A stretch of 64,000 bases of DNA from Gracilariopsis chorda (lineage: Eukaryota; Rhodophyta; Florideophyceae; Gracilariales; Gracilariaceae): NCBI GenBank assembly GCA_003194525.1, contig NBIV01000168.1, positions 113,260 through 177,259 on the forward strand, written 5' to 3'. Under the pieces are notes generated by a model. It did no database searches. It worked only from the letters and a program-made list of their open reading frames with translations, and was not told the origin of the DNA. The position numbers and the translations under genes were made by a program. Positions 51,767 through 62,179 of this stretch are shown here, piece after piece; within the stretch, counting starts at the first letter, position 1, and each line of letters opens with the position of its first letter.

Positions 51767-52978
51767 ATAACGCTAAGCTGCGATGGTTAACATTGTCGCG
51801 TTGGATGATATCCTCGGGTAGGGTTACCCCTGCACCAGTTCAGCACCTCCCTAATCTGGTCCATTGTGAAGTACTATGCATCTCGAGTTTCTTGACTAGT
51901 TGTAGCAGAATCATGTACACATACAAGATCCGCAACTTAAGATCCAACGCAGAAGCCAGTAAACAGAGTACTGTCGCTCGTTTCCAGAGATCGCAAATGC
52001 TGGCACGCAGACGGGCCAATTCTCGCGCTGTACCAAATGCTAACAAGATCGCTGATATGTCCGCGATATCAGCCGCGAAAGCATTGATCGGGAGTGTTCA
52101 CCGCTTACGCACCAAGAACTTGAACAACCAGCTGGAGTGAAATCCTTTGTTAACAGCTTACCAGAGATATCTTTCAAACCGTCCTGTAGGGGGTGTGGCT
52201 GACGGAGGGCTTCACATCCCTAGTTGAGAGAATATTCTACAGCAGTAACTTTCCCAACTTTTTAGAAGTTATATCTGTACACGTAGTTACTTCGAAGGCT
52301 GAGTTCCCGTCGCAGACCCGATCGCAGATCCTGTTGTTGAAAGAATCGAATGCTGGAAATGGAGCCAAACACTTCGCGAGCTTGATTGGTCCGCGATGCA
52401 ACGATCGAAAGTGTGGATTCCATGGCAGCTGGGTTTCGCGATACAAATCGACAGTGTATCTGTTCACAGAACGTAATCCATCGCAGCGGAGTTTAACGAT
52501 ACACATCGACAGTGTATTTGCTCATACGGGGCCCCTAATTCCGAGACAATAGTATTAACTTACGGAATGCACAAGGCTAATCAACTACTTGACAGCTATA
52601 TTTCCCTTGGCTTTCTCGTCCGACTAACGTCTTTTGCAGCCATAAGGCTGGAGCGAAAGCCGCACAACGTATGACAGATCTCTACATGTCCCATGCACCC
52701 GTACGCACCACATTCCTTCGGAGAAAGCGCTGATGGCCTTTGCACTGAACACACAACTGCCAGAGGCCAAACTACTGAACATTTTCCTCAAGGATAGAAA
52801 GTCTCGATTGGCCAAAGAAACTCTACTACTTGTCAAAAGGAACACTTGTAGAAGGAAGAATTAGAGAATAATTTGCAAGGTGTCCTACTTTCCAAAACCC
52901 CTGACCAGGCGAACAAGAGCGTACACAAATTCACATTTTACAATAACTATCACTTTGTAGAGCGCCAAGGGGAAACCA
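51767..52978. other. Intergenic with a duplicated block
   Basis: No gene recognised; a 115-codon plus-strand frame (51793-52140) is of doubtful value. About 52526-52660 is repeated, diverged, at 54308-54440 (shared CTAATTCCGAG, GTATTAACT, AAGGCTAATCA, TTTTGCAGCC). Confidence 0.4.
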
Positions 52979-53404
52979 TTAGCAAGCCTCTTTGATGGTT
53001 ATACCAACAGAGGAGAACCAGTCGACGCTTTTCATTGCTGTAGACGCCTGTTTTGGGCTACAGAGCGTCACCTCCGCCGAAAGACGTTCCTCCGGGCCCC
53101 TGCGACCTCGTAGGGATATCTTCACAACTTCTAAGCCCATATCGTGGAATATGTTTTTAAGTGAGCTGAAGGTGAACAGGGGCCCGGGAAGCCCGTTGAG
53201 GTAGAGCTTGTCGCACTTCGTGGTGGCGGGCTTTTGTGGGGCCACTTGTTGCGAATTATTATTCCGCTCCAACCATTCCTGCAATGGAATGGCGCAATAC
53301 CCCATCTTCTCTGCCGCAGCGGCCACTGCTTCAAATGGCAGATATGGGCTGATCATGAGCACATCCCCAACCCGATCAACAAAAACATATCTTGAAAAAT
53401 TCAT
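52979..53404 (-). CDS. RRM-like small protein, intact copy
   Basis: 141 residues. The first 45 (MNFSRYVFVDRVGDVLMISP, EKMGYCAIPLQEWLERNN) form an unfamiliar small module. After a short linker comes an RRM-like fold: KLYLNGLPGPLF (RNP2-like beta strand), SLKNIFHDMGLEVVKISLRGRRG (helix and strand), LSAEVTLCSPKQASTAMKSV (RNP1 position, but without the aromatic residues of RNA-binding RRMs). RNA binding is thus uncertain. A TATA box lies 121 bp upstream of the ATG. Two further copies lie at 58919-59340 and at the right edge. I know of no named family. Confidence 0.67.
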   Translation of the reverse strand: MNFSRYVFVDRVGDVLMISPYLPFEAVAAAAEKMGYCAIPLQEWLERNNNSQQVAPQKPATTKCDKLYLNGLPGPLFTFSSLKNIFHDMGLEVVKISLRGRRGPEERLSAEVTLCSPKQASTAMKSVDWFSSVGITIKEAC

Positions 53405-55214
53405 CCTAGAACAACAAGAACTGAGAAATGCAAGTTGGATCGAGTCTGAATGGCGACGAGTGCTTCGGGTTGATGTGAAGAGGGCGGGAGTTCCTCGATA
53501 AAGAGTCTGAGATCTGACGCTACTGTTTTATACCGCCTATGCACGCATTCTGCATCTTCGCATTCGAATTCCATCCTTGCATTTCATTTTGAAACTGACA
53601 GAACAACGGATTGTTAACACTGATGTAGCGTTACGCGGTATAACAAGTTGTTGGGGTCGTATCTAGAAAAAGTGCTCATAATTATGGACACGATATCTTC
53701 CGATGAAAGGAATTAGAAGCGAATGGAGCTTTAAACATTAGAGGCGAATTCGTTCTAGCGTCGTGTAGGGCGCATGCGAACCGACACGACAGATCTGGCG
53801 AAACCTCAGGAAAGAATTAGAAGCTAAAAAGATACCGCTGTGGACAACGTGATTGCGTCTTCTGGTGGTACATGGAAGAGGATGAAACTACTACTGCATG
53901 AATTGAAAGTCAAAGAGATCTGGTGGGACAGGAGATATGCACGATCTGTTACAATAGCAGAGCAGCGATGATTGAATTGGAAAGCGCGAATGTTAGTCTT
54001 CAAATCAACCTGACTCTAGGAGTCTCTGCTTCGACATAGAACTGCTCAATGACTTGAAAATCAGAGACATCTGCATTAACTACGCGTGGCTGGTTTCTTG
54101 ACGAAGACCTGTCGATTTCATAGGAGAGGTATGCTTTCATTTGTTAACGCAGAAGTAGCCACTGAACACCATGAGCAATGCGTGACTCTTGTTCCCCACG
54201 CAAGACTATAGAATGGATTATTGTCAGTTCGAGATCCTTTCCTGGCCTTTTTTCTTTCATTTTAATACTCTAACGACCACTGCCGGTATGTGTGTGTGTG
54301 TTTACGGACACGTGCCTCTAATTCCGAGGCAGTGGTATTAACTATTTGGAAGAAGTAGAAGGCTAATCATCTATTCGACGGCTAAAATCCCCTAATACAC
54401 CAAATCGTAACTTCATACTCTTTTGCAGCCTTTTCGGAAGGTTGGCACACCTCGACGGGCGGAACTGCATGTGCCCTTAGCGGGACTTGCCAGTACCTTG
54501 CAATGATCCCATACCACAGCAGGCATCCTGCGCAAAGCGATTTAGCATCGCCGTTCCATATGGTAATGCTTTCGAGCAATAGTAAAGCCTTGGCAATATG
54601 CGTGCTGCATACAATATTTCTTGGCTTGCTATGGTGCTTCTCGGTATTGCTTTGTATGGGTAAGTCTGATGGTTGCTGTCGCATGTAAAATGGAGCAGAC
54701 AAATGATTGCTCTTCTATTCGAAGTGATGGGTGCACAAGATAGTGTGCTACAACATCGCAAATACATACACTAAAGGGGCGACCCTCTACGCTTGGAGAT
54801 TCAACCACATTGTTAAAACGTGTGTGGCTGCAGGTGTGCGCTGTTCGTGCCAACAGTAGGTATTTATTTTGGCTGCGGTTACGACAATTGTTGTGTGAAT
54901 GGCTCATCGCCATCGTCTTCCTCGCGCTCCAACATCTCGACGCCCAATATAGTGGCTGTGTACTCCACACCCGTCATATTGATGTATGGAAAGGTTTCTT
55001 GATTTTTATGATGGTTCCTGTTGGTCAGGTGCATACCAATCGAAACTGGACCTACATGTGTTTTTACGGACATGCCATTTAGCCGTGTATCTTATCGGCG
55101 ACAGAGCCTATGCCGTGATGACATTGTACTGGTTTAAGCAGTGTTCATAGCTATAAAAAGCATCCGCAAAGTACAGTCTTCCTCTCCAAGCAGCTTTTTC
55201 GAGTCCATTCCCCT
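53405..55214. other. Duplicated intergenic DNA around the RRM-like gene
   Basis: About 53640-54200 is repeated at 59577-60110 (shared GATACGAATT-free blocks such as GAAAGGAATTAGAAGCGAAT, TTCTAGCGTCGTGTAGGGCG, GAGGATGAAACTACTACTGC). No gene is recognised in it. A GTGTGTGTGT run lies at 54291-54301. Frames at 54629-54970 (minus) and 54810-55082 (plus) overlap and have no family. Confidence 0.55.
53525..53534 (-). promoter_or_regulatory. TATA box of the RRM-like gene
   Basis: GGTATAAAAC on the minus strand, 121 bp upstream of the ATG at 53404. The paralogue at 59340 has one at the same distance. Confidence 0.6.
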
Positions 55215-56225
55215 CTACTGCCAAAGCACCTGCGCGCCGTTCTTATCCTTGCTCTTCGATAACGCGCTATTACTGCAACGGAACGTATTTCTCCAATGGC
55301 ACCCCGCCTGATACCACTTACATCTAGTCTTTCGTCGGCAACACCATACCTTCGCTTTAGCATTCGATATCTTAAAACGACACTCAGCCCCCTTCCCACA
55401 ATCATGCAGCACCCTGGCCGATGAGAGCGGCCAGCAACCTGTACCATCGATCAACTTACAACTTGTGCCCTTTCGTTTCGATCCTATGCCGAATAGTTTG
55501 CCTCCACATTTGGGTGCCTTCGATATGGCTCTTGCGCACCGCGCACATTTTTTGGCTACTTTAGTTCCGGTTTGGATGGGCTTGCTGCCAGTTGGCTGTG
55601 ACACTGTTTTTCCTTCTTCTTCTTTTTTCAAACAGGACGCGCATGCAGCTGCCACCTTCGCAAGATACGTAGCTGTAGACACAAAGCAGCTTCCCTTTCC
55701 AGGAGAATGCCCACAGTTCCAGCCGCTGATCTTTGCTTCAGGCACCAGCTTGTTGAGATTGAAACTCTTTCCCGATGACGATGATGTTGAGGAAGAAGTA
55801 AACCCGCACTGATCGTTTTGTATAGCATGTCTTAGTTGAGCAACAGCATTGTCTACTCCATATTGCGTGCAAAACGGCGACCACGTTTCCTTCGAAAACC
55901 CATATCCACTGGAATAGAAACAGGTGCTCCTCCTCTTCGGAAAGTCAGGCGCTTTCACACATCCCGTTCCGCGCCACGCAGAATTCTTTGGCCAGCCTTT
56001 GTCACCATCTTCTCCGACAGTGGCGCTTTTCACATATAGATCGCAATAACCGCTGCCGGTATTACGGCTGATGTAACATTTTCCGACTCTTCTTCCGGCT
56101 GTAGCAGCTCTGTACAGCTCCGACTTGGAGAGAGCGAGACATGAGGCTTTATCACTGCAAGCAAGAGACGCCGTGAAAAATATGGAAACCAAGAAACAGT
56201 TCAACACAACACGGAGAGCACTCAT
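55215..56225 (-). CDS. Secreted cysteine-rich protein, function unknown
   Basis: 336 residues from the Met at 56225, chosen because MSALRVVLNCFLVSIFFTASLA is a clean signal peptide with cleavage before CSDKASC; the longer frame to 56363 would bury it. The mature protein has more than 20 Cys in two sets: an N-terminal region to about residue 200 (CYISRNTGSGYCDLYV, NSAWRGTGCV, STCFYSSGYGF, CTQYGVDNAVAQLRHA) and a C-terminal region after a TVSQPTGSKP linker (CARCARAISKAPKCGG, GTSCKLIDGTGCWPLSS, CRRKTRCKWYQAGCHW). There is no transmembrane segment after the signal. It is probably extracellular or in the cell wall. I do not recognise the family. Confidence 0.78.
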   Translation of the reverse strand: MSALRVVLNCFLVSIFFTASLACSDKASCLALSKSELYRAATAGRRVGKCYISRNTGSGYCDLYVKSATVGEDGDKGWPKNSAWRGTGCVKAPDFPKRRSTCFYSSGYGFSKETWSPFCTQYGVDNAVAQLRHAIQNDQCGFTSSSTSSSSGKSFNLNKLVPEAKISGWNCGHSPGKGSCFVSTATYLAKVAAACASCLKKEEEGKTVSQPTGSKPIQTGTKVAKKCARCARAISKAPKCGGKLFGIGSKRKGTSCKLIDGTGCWPLSSARVLHDCGKGAECRFKISNAKAKVWCCRRKTRCKWYQAGCHWRNTFRCSNSALSKSKDKNGAQVLWQ

Positions 56226-56326
56226 TGTGAAAACCCGTTGTTCAACGCAACAACGAAGGTACTTTGATGCAAGATGAAGAAGAAGTTGGATGCAAAACGC
56301 AAGAAGGCCGTCTCGTCGCTTGTGGT

Positions 56327-56334
56327 CTTTTATA
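56327..56334 (-). promoter_or_regulatory. TATA box of the secreted Cys-rich gene
   Basis: GTATAAAA on the minus strand, about 102 bp upstream of the ATG at 56225. Confidence 0.6.
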
Positions 56335-56339
56335 CTAAG

Positions 56340-57060
56340 AAGAACTGAAACAAAACACGACACTGTGCGCCCCTGCTCTCCATCCTTGTTTTGGGCAACC
56401 TAACACAGGACGTTGTTAAGTCGATGCTGCAAATTACTTGGCCTCCATGTTCCATCTTTCTCGGGACGTTTAGAAAGAACTAGTTTAGCGCAAAGGACTT
56501 TGGCCAGATGATCCTCATCATGAGAATTGTTTCCCTACGCAGCTTAAGCACTGCAAATCCTGAAAGACTTTTGGCTTCGCTGGTTTGATCCTTTCGAGGT
56601 ATTCCTTGGATGCGTCAACAAGGAAGGAATCGACCCATTTCAGGATAGACTATGCGATATCAGTAGCCAAAGCCTTTGCGGTAAAACACCAATGCAACGT
56701 GTTATAAAATACGGCTTACGGTTGTACCTCGTTTCATGCTATACAAGCGAGCCAATCAGAATCGAGCCAGCAAGATGCAGCGGAGCATGAACGCTTACAC
56801 TTCGAAACGTTGCAAGATATCATGTTCAGGTATCGAAGGTGAAGTTGACAGCACAGTAAGATTGCCAAGTCTTATCATAGAATTAAAAACTGCACACCGG
56901 CCGTCAGGAGGTTTTGCTTTCGAATAAACGTTTAGCATGAATCTGCATCAAGATTGATATCTTCCTGCTCATGAGCAATCCCAAATTGCAATCCTGGCAT
57001 TGCAATCGGGTTGCAATCGGGTGCGATCTAATCGATTCCATTTCTCTCCTGCGGCTTCCG
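56340..57060. other. Intergenic with TTGCAATC motifs
   Basis: No gene recognised. TTGCAATC recurs three times within 56985-57025, the same half site that clusters at 35.1-35.5 kb. Confidence 0.4.
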
Positions 57061-57072
57061 TGCGGGTAAACG

Positions 57073-57690
57073 GTGCCATCTAATCACAGTGGGAGAAGGA
57101 AGCACAGCCCAGAAGAAGAAAGCACTCCAATGGCAACTCGCGGAGCAGACCGTACGTATCCAGATGTGACCAGAGGCTTCATAAACAAAGAGGACTACAA
57201 AGCCACGTTCGCGTTGCACGCCTCAAGAAGCGTCGCTTCGAGTGTCACCAAGCATGTGGTCGGGACACGAGGTGATGTAACACGGCATGCGGACGCCGTT
57301 TACCTAAAATAGCGCGACTGGGTGTGCGTTCTCTGGGGATTTGTTCTTCTTTGTTTTGGCTCCTTGATGTCTAATTACGACATGAGGGTAAATATATCTG
57401 TATAGAGATGCTTTGCTCTCCGCAGGAAACCAAGGAATTTCTTCGGCCACTGCCTAAAAATGTCCTTGACGGACTTTCCCCTCCACTCACGCAAACCCGC
57501 CAGTTTTCCTCTCCTGACCTGAATTGTGAACTGAAAGCGAAGCAGGCAGTGATCGACACCCTTCTTTGCCCTGCACAAGCAGTTGCACAAGGCGTGTTTC
57601 TTCTCTAGATATGTTGCTATTGGATGTTGTTTAAACACACTATGCATTTATCAAGAAGAGTACTCTGACGCGCCACTGATGGCAATGTGC
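57073..57690 (+). pseudogene. C2H2 zinc-finger remnant, copy 1
   Basis: Homologous to 61854-62190 but more eroded. It shares the READRT/RGADRT region, FALKERPVECHQ/FALHASRSVAS DNA, an ECHQACG finger start in one frame, the DWVC half finger, and the GACGCGCCACTG word at 57667. Stops and shifts occur in all frames. Confidence 0.5.
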
Positions 57691-58676
57691 AGAGTCGCGT
57701 ACCGAGAAAACTCGGGTGCGGCCGGGAGAAGCGGATTGGAATAGATGCGTGGAACATATGCACTTGAGAACTGCTGCTGCCTTTAAGTAATCATATAAAG
57801 AGTAAACTAACGAACAACCCATCCGTTTCCTCTGTTCTAGAAAGGGTACAGTTACAATCGAAGTGAAATATATTTATGATTATTAAAGTCGAGAGGTAGC
57901 ATCTCGAGCTTTAGTTGGAGTGCAGAAATGCCCATAATTTGCGTAGGCATTACCATGATGCCTCAGTTGCCACTGATTCTTCGAGGGAGAGGCAGAGAAA
58001 AAGCGCTTTTGTTTGTACGGTAATGTTCGTATCTCAGAACTTGAGCTCAATGTTCTATGCAAAATGTAGGATTCTCGAGTCTCTTTTGGCAATTGTGCGT
58101 GTTCCGTTTTCTTTTGCTTAACAATCTCAATGTTCGAAAGCAGAAAAGGGGGAAAGATCTCATCGTTTTTTGGCGACAGCCAAGAAATTTATGGCTGTTC
58201 TTGGCAAAGACAAACTTTCGCATTAAGGCTACTACCAGTGTGTCACGAAACGGCCGTGGAATTCTTGCGCAAACTCGTTTCGCATTCTATCACTGAGAGA
58301 GAGAAACGTCACACAAAGCACGGTCAAAGTTTTACATATAGCACTCTCAGCGCTGGGACTTGGGAACTTTTCTTCAAGTTTAATCAAAGTGAGTTCGCTT
58401 TTCGATTATTACTTGGTCTTGTTTCTGTTTATAATAGGCCCTTAATGCTTAATTCCTGCATTATGGGTAGATATAATCGTTCTAGAAATACTTCTCTTTC
58501 CACAGGAAACCAAGTACTTGATCTTAGTATTAGAAACACATTTGCTGAGGAAGATTTGGCAGAGCAGACAGAAATGTGTATTGTCTGAACAATTCAAATT
58601 GTTATTTCACGATTCACCTACAGCTTATTTCGAAAAAAGAAAAGCAGAAAACAAAACCTAAAAACAAACACTAGTC

Positions 58677-59040
58677 AAAGCCATACGAAATGATATGAAC
58701 ATAAAGAACGGCACATCTACACACAAACTCGAAATTTTCTAGAGTACCGAGCGCTAATGTTCGCATATCGCTAAACCTTACAAACAAGTACAGAAGTTCA
58801 GTGTCTAATGCTAAAGAAAACTCCACATCGCGAACAAGCACAGACATTCACAGAAATCACAGTTTACAACATCTATCAGTTTCTAAAGCGCCTCAGGGGG
58901 GAAAACAAAGCTTGGCTGTTACGCCGCTTTGATGGTAATGCCGAGGGAAGCAAACCAGTCGGCGCTCCTCAGAGCGGTGGACGCCTGTTCAGGGCTACAG
59001 AGCGTCACCTCGGCCGATCTCGAGTCCTCCGGGCCCCTCC
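58677..59040. repeat. Duplicated block, also at 63642-64000
   Basis: About 360 bp nearly identical to 63642-64000, covering the 3' flank and 3' end of an RRM-like gene. The 115 bp of coding sequence in common look identical. The longer duplication also includes the zinc-finger remnants upstream (57.07-57.7 kb and 61.85-62.2 kb) and the 58.1-58.3 kb stretch (62.6-62.9 kb), so the unit is about 4.5-5 kb. Confidence 0.78.
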
Positions 59041-59340
59041 GACCGCGCAGAGATATTTTCACGACTTCGAGCCCCATGTCGTAGAAGATATTCCGCAGGC
59101 CTTTCACATGGAAATGGGCCCATCGGATGCCGCTTAATACCAACTTTCCCCCCTTCCTCGCGCGGGCTTCTGCGGGTCCACCGTTGTCGAGGTGTTGTTC
59201 CTCTCCAACCACTCCTGTAAAGGAATGGCACGGTACCCGAGCCTCTCCGCTATTGCGGCCACCTTTCCAAACGGCAGAATCGGGTTCGTCATAAAGACGT
59301 CCCCAGCGCCATCAATAAAAATATACTGCACAAACTTCAT
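58919..59340 (-). pseudogene. RRM-like small gene, copy 2, frameshifted in a G run
   Basis: The N-terminal half reads MKFVQYIFIDGAGDVFMTNP and IAERLGYRAIPLQEWLERNN, like the intact copy. It then runs out of frame in a poly-G tract near 59149-59154 and hits a stop. The other frame resumes with KLVLSGIRWAHFHVKGLRNIF, DMGLEVVKISLRGRRGPE and SAEVTLCSPEQASTALRSADW to the normal end. A one-base indel in the homopolymer explains it and might also be a sequencing error. A TATA box (59457-59463) is kept. Confidence 0.73.
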
Positions 59341-59456
59341 TGCAGAAACAAAAGCTGAAAGACGAAGTTGAGAAGTTGGAAGGTAAAAGTCAATAGATGT
59401 TGAAATGATGGGTGATGAGAGATGCTCGATGTCAAGTTTGGAGTCCGAGACTACCC

Positions 59457-59463
59457 TTTATAC
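59457..59463 (-). promoter_or_regulatory. TATA box of RRM-like copy 2
   Basis: TATAAAG on the minus strand, about 117 bp upstream of the ATG at 59340; the same spacing as in the intact copy. Confidence 0.52.
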
Positions 59464-60968
59464 TGCTCATGCGAGCGCTATGAACCCCTCTTGTTCGAAT
59501 TGTATGCTCCCATCTCGGTCTGAACGTGACAGAGTGATGCATTGGGTACAATTAAGTAGTGTCACGTCCTGGAACAAGTTGCGGGGGTCATATCTTGAAA
59601 AGCAGCTCACAACCATGGACACGATGTCTTTACATGAAAGGAATTAGAAGCGAATGAACTTTTAAACAGAAGACGCGAATTTGTTCTAGCGTCGTGTAGG
59701 GCGTATGCGAACCGACATGACAGAGCTTGCGAAATCCTCCAGAAAGAATTAGAAGCTAAAACGCTACCGCTGTGGGCAACGTGACTGCATCTTCTGTTGG
59801 GACATGGAAGAGGATGAAACTACTACTGCATGAATTGAAAGACAAAGAGATCTGGGAGTGACAGGAGATATGCACGATCTGTTACAATAACAGAGCAGCG
59901 ATGATTGAATTGGAAAGCGAGAATGGTATTCTTGAAGTCAACGTGACTCCAGGGGTCTCTGCTGCGACATAGAACTGCTCAGTGACTTGAAATCAGTGAC
60001 ATCTGCACTAACTACACGTGGGTAGTTTCTTGACGAAGGCCTGTCGATTTAACAGGAGAGGCATGTTTTCATTTGTTAACGCAGCAATAGCCACTGAACA
60101 CCATGGCTCACTGGTGGTTCCTGCCTTATCCCTCACCGCAATACCAATCGAGGTAAATTATTGTTGCTGCGATGCCCACGGACTCACGCACTCTAGTCGA
60201 CGCCATTCACCAATCTTCCTGCCACCATTACATGTTTAGAGCAGTTGATGAGTGTTTCTTATTGTACTACCACCCCCATACTGACAAAGCATGAAGTGCA
60301 GACGGTGCTTTATCTTCGTCACGAACCGTCATCCATTCTTCCCCTTTCGCATGTGGATTCCCTTTGCCGTCGTGTTCAATCGGGCTTTTGGAAAATTAAG
60401 TCAGGCCAAAAAAGGGCAAACATATTCCCCGGCTATTATCGGATTGCATCAGCAATCTTCACACCCTTTCTTTTTGACAAAGTCGACCCCTAAAGCAAAA
60501 ACCGTATTGCAAAGTATTGACTTCGGTTGCCCAACCCGTATGCCCATTCGCAAGGCGCATGCCCTCGTTCAAGTAAGCGGTAATAATTGGATGGAGTTGG
60601 GCGAGATGTGGTGACAGCGAGTACCTATGCATGCTCTCCTCAGTGTTCCGTGGCCATTTGTGCATGAATGCAATAATCTGAAAGATCTTGTGAGGCTCTA
60701 ACCATTACGCGACAGAAACGGTGACCTTATCGCGTATCTCCAGCGTATGATTCCCGTCTGAGCAATTCGTCCATTATCAAGTCTGAGCTCCCATTTTTGT
60801 GCACTTTGCCGACGCGCTGCCATGTTGCCACCACACTATATATAAGCGACACACATCGCAACTAACCGTTCTCAGTCCATGCTCCAGGTCTTCGTCGCCA
60901 AAGCTTTACGCAGCACAAAAGCACAAACTGTTGGGCAGTGGAAATAACATTCGAACTACCACAACCAA
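59464..60968. other. Duplicated flank and intergenic DNA
   Basis: 59577-60110 is the counterpart of 53640-54200. The remainder, to 60968, has only short frames and no recognised gene. TATATATAAG at 60836-60845 lies about 125 bp before the ATG at 60969 and may be a TATA box. Confidence 0.45.
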
Positions 60969-61709
60969 CATGCCCACCATCCTAAATCTGCGAATTGACT
61001 TTCTTGTCTACTACGAAGACCACAATCCCGATTCCGCAATCACCCCATCGCTGCCGCTGCAAGAAGAGGGCACCACCAGCGATTAACAAGGGAGAGCGAA
61101 GCGCCGTCGCAAACGGGGACTCATTGACTCCCTGCTCAACCCTGACGAGGAGAATGAGACGTGTCCCGGCGCGATATCAAAATGGAAACGAGCACCTTGG
61201 TGAAACCGTATCTCCACCCGCGGGGTACATTGCCTCTTTCACACTACTTCATAAGTAAGCAGTGACGAGGCCAATGTTCGAGCCCCAAGAATCGTTACCG
61301 ATGTTATCGCCACTGCGACAGCTACCACCGATGCAGGCACAAGGATCACTGTCTCCGTCGCCATCGCCATCGTGTCTGCAGTTGGCCCCTTCCCTTCAGC
61401 CAAGCGTTACACTTGTCAACCAGACGCCTCAATCGGATATTATTCCTGCGTTGGCGACGGAAGCGCGAGGGTATGAGAAGTTCGCTGGGGAATCCGAGGC
61501 CTCAAAGCCACTGTGACTCGAATTTGCTAGGCGAAGATCAAGAGGAAGAGCACGCAGAGGAATACGCGAGGGCTTTGAGGAGACAAACGAAGGGGAGCAG
61601 CAGTGACGAATTGTCTGAGACGCGCACACTTACGGGGAAGCGGCAGCGTCTGAAAACGTCGAGCGTGGTGCTGCGCCCCGTACGAAGAAGAGCCTCAGTC
61701 ATTCGTTAG
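60969..61709 (+). pseudogene. Broken gene upstream of the zinc-finger remnant
   Basis: The frame from 60969 reads MPTILNLRIDFLVYYEDHNP and LPLQEEGTTSD, meets a TAA, then continues in the same frame as AKRRRKRGLIDSLLNPDEENE and CPGAISKWKRAPW before a TGA. The 61413-61709 frame (LLGEDQEEEHAEEYARALRRQ, KRQRLKTSSVVLRP) may be a further part. The strongly charged, basic and acidic stretches suggest a nuclear protein, perhaps the N-terminal part of the zinc-finger gene at 61854. Introns cannot be excluded in place of breaks. Confidence 0.35.
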
Positions 61710-61853
61710 GCAGTAGACGTGAGGTTGAGGAGTGATGTTGCAGGGGTGATGAACACCAATGTCGAAACCGAACCGACGAGGCGCACGGGAGCGAGAGCGG
61801 CAGCGGGGGCGGGGGCGGGAGTGGGAGCGGGATCAGGATCAGGATAGGCTTCC

Positions 61854-62177
61854 GTGCTGGTGCGTGCCAGGTATTCATGGGAGACGGAATGCACAATCCA
61901 GGAAACGAGGGCGTTCCAACGTCGTCTCGTGAAGCAGACCGTACGCATGTCCAAAATGCGACCAGTTTCATCCACAAAGCGGATTACACAGTCATGGTCG
62001 CATTTTGCACTCAAGGAGCGGCCCGTCGAGTGTCATCAAGGATGTGGTCTTCGATTTGGACCCAAGGTGATGTTAGCACGGCATGTGGAGGCCGTTCAAC
62101 TAAAGAAGCCCGACTGGGTGTGCTATGCCTGCGGGGATGCTTTTGATAGCAAAAGCATCCTCACGCGCCACTGCTGA
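61854..62177 (+). pseudogene. C2H2 zinc-finger gene fragment, copy 2
   Basis: The 107-codon frame ends with two finger-like units: VECHQGCGLRFGPKVMLARHVEA and WVCYACGDAFDSKSILTRHC. The second has C-x2-C-x12-H-C and is cut by a stop just where a directly repeated 14-bp word (GACGCGCCACTGCT) occurs; copy 1 has a single word. The repeat insertion therefore probably truncated the gene. Upstream it lacks a clear start and may join 60969-61709. Confidence 0.45.
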
Positions 62178-62179
62178 CG

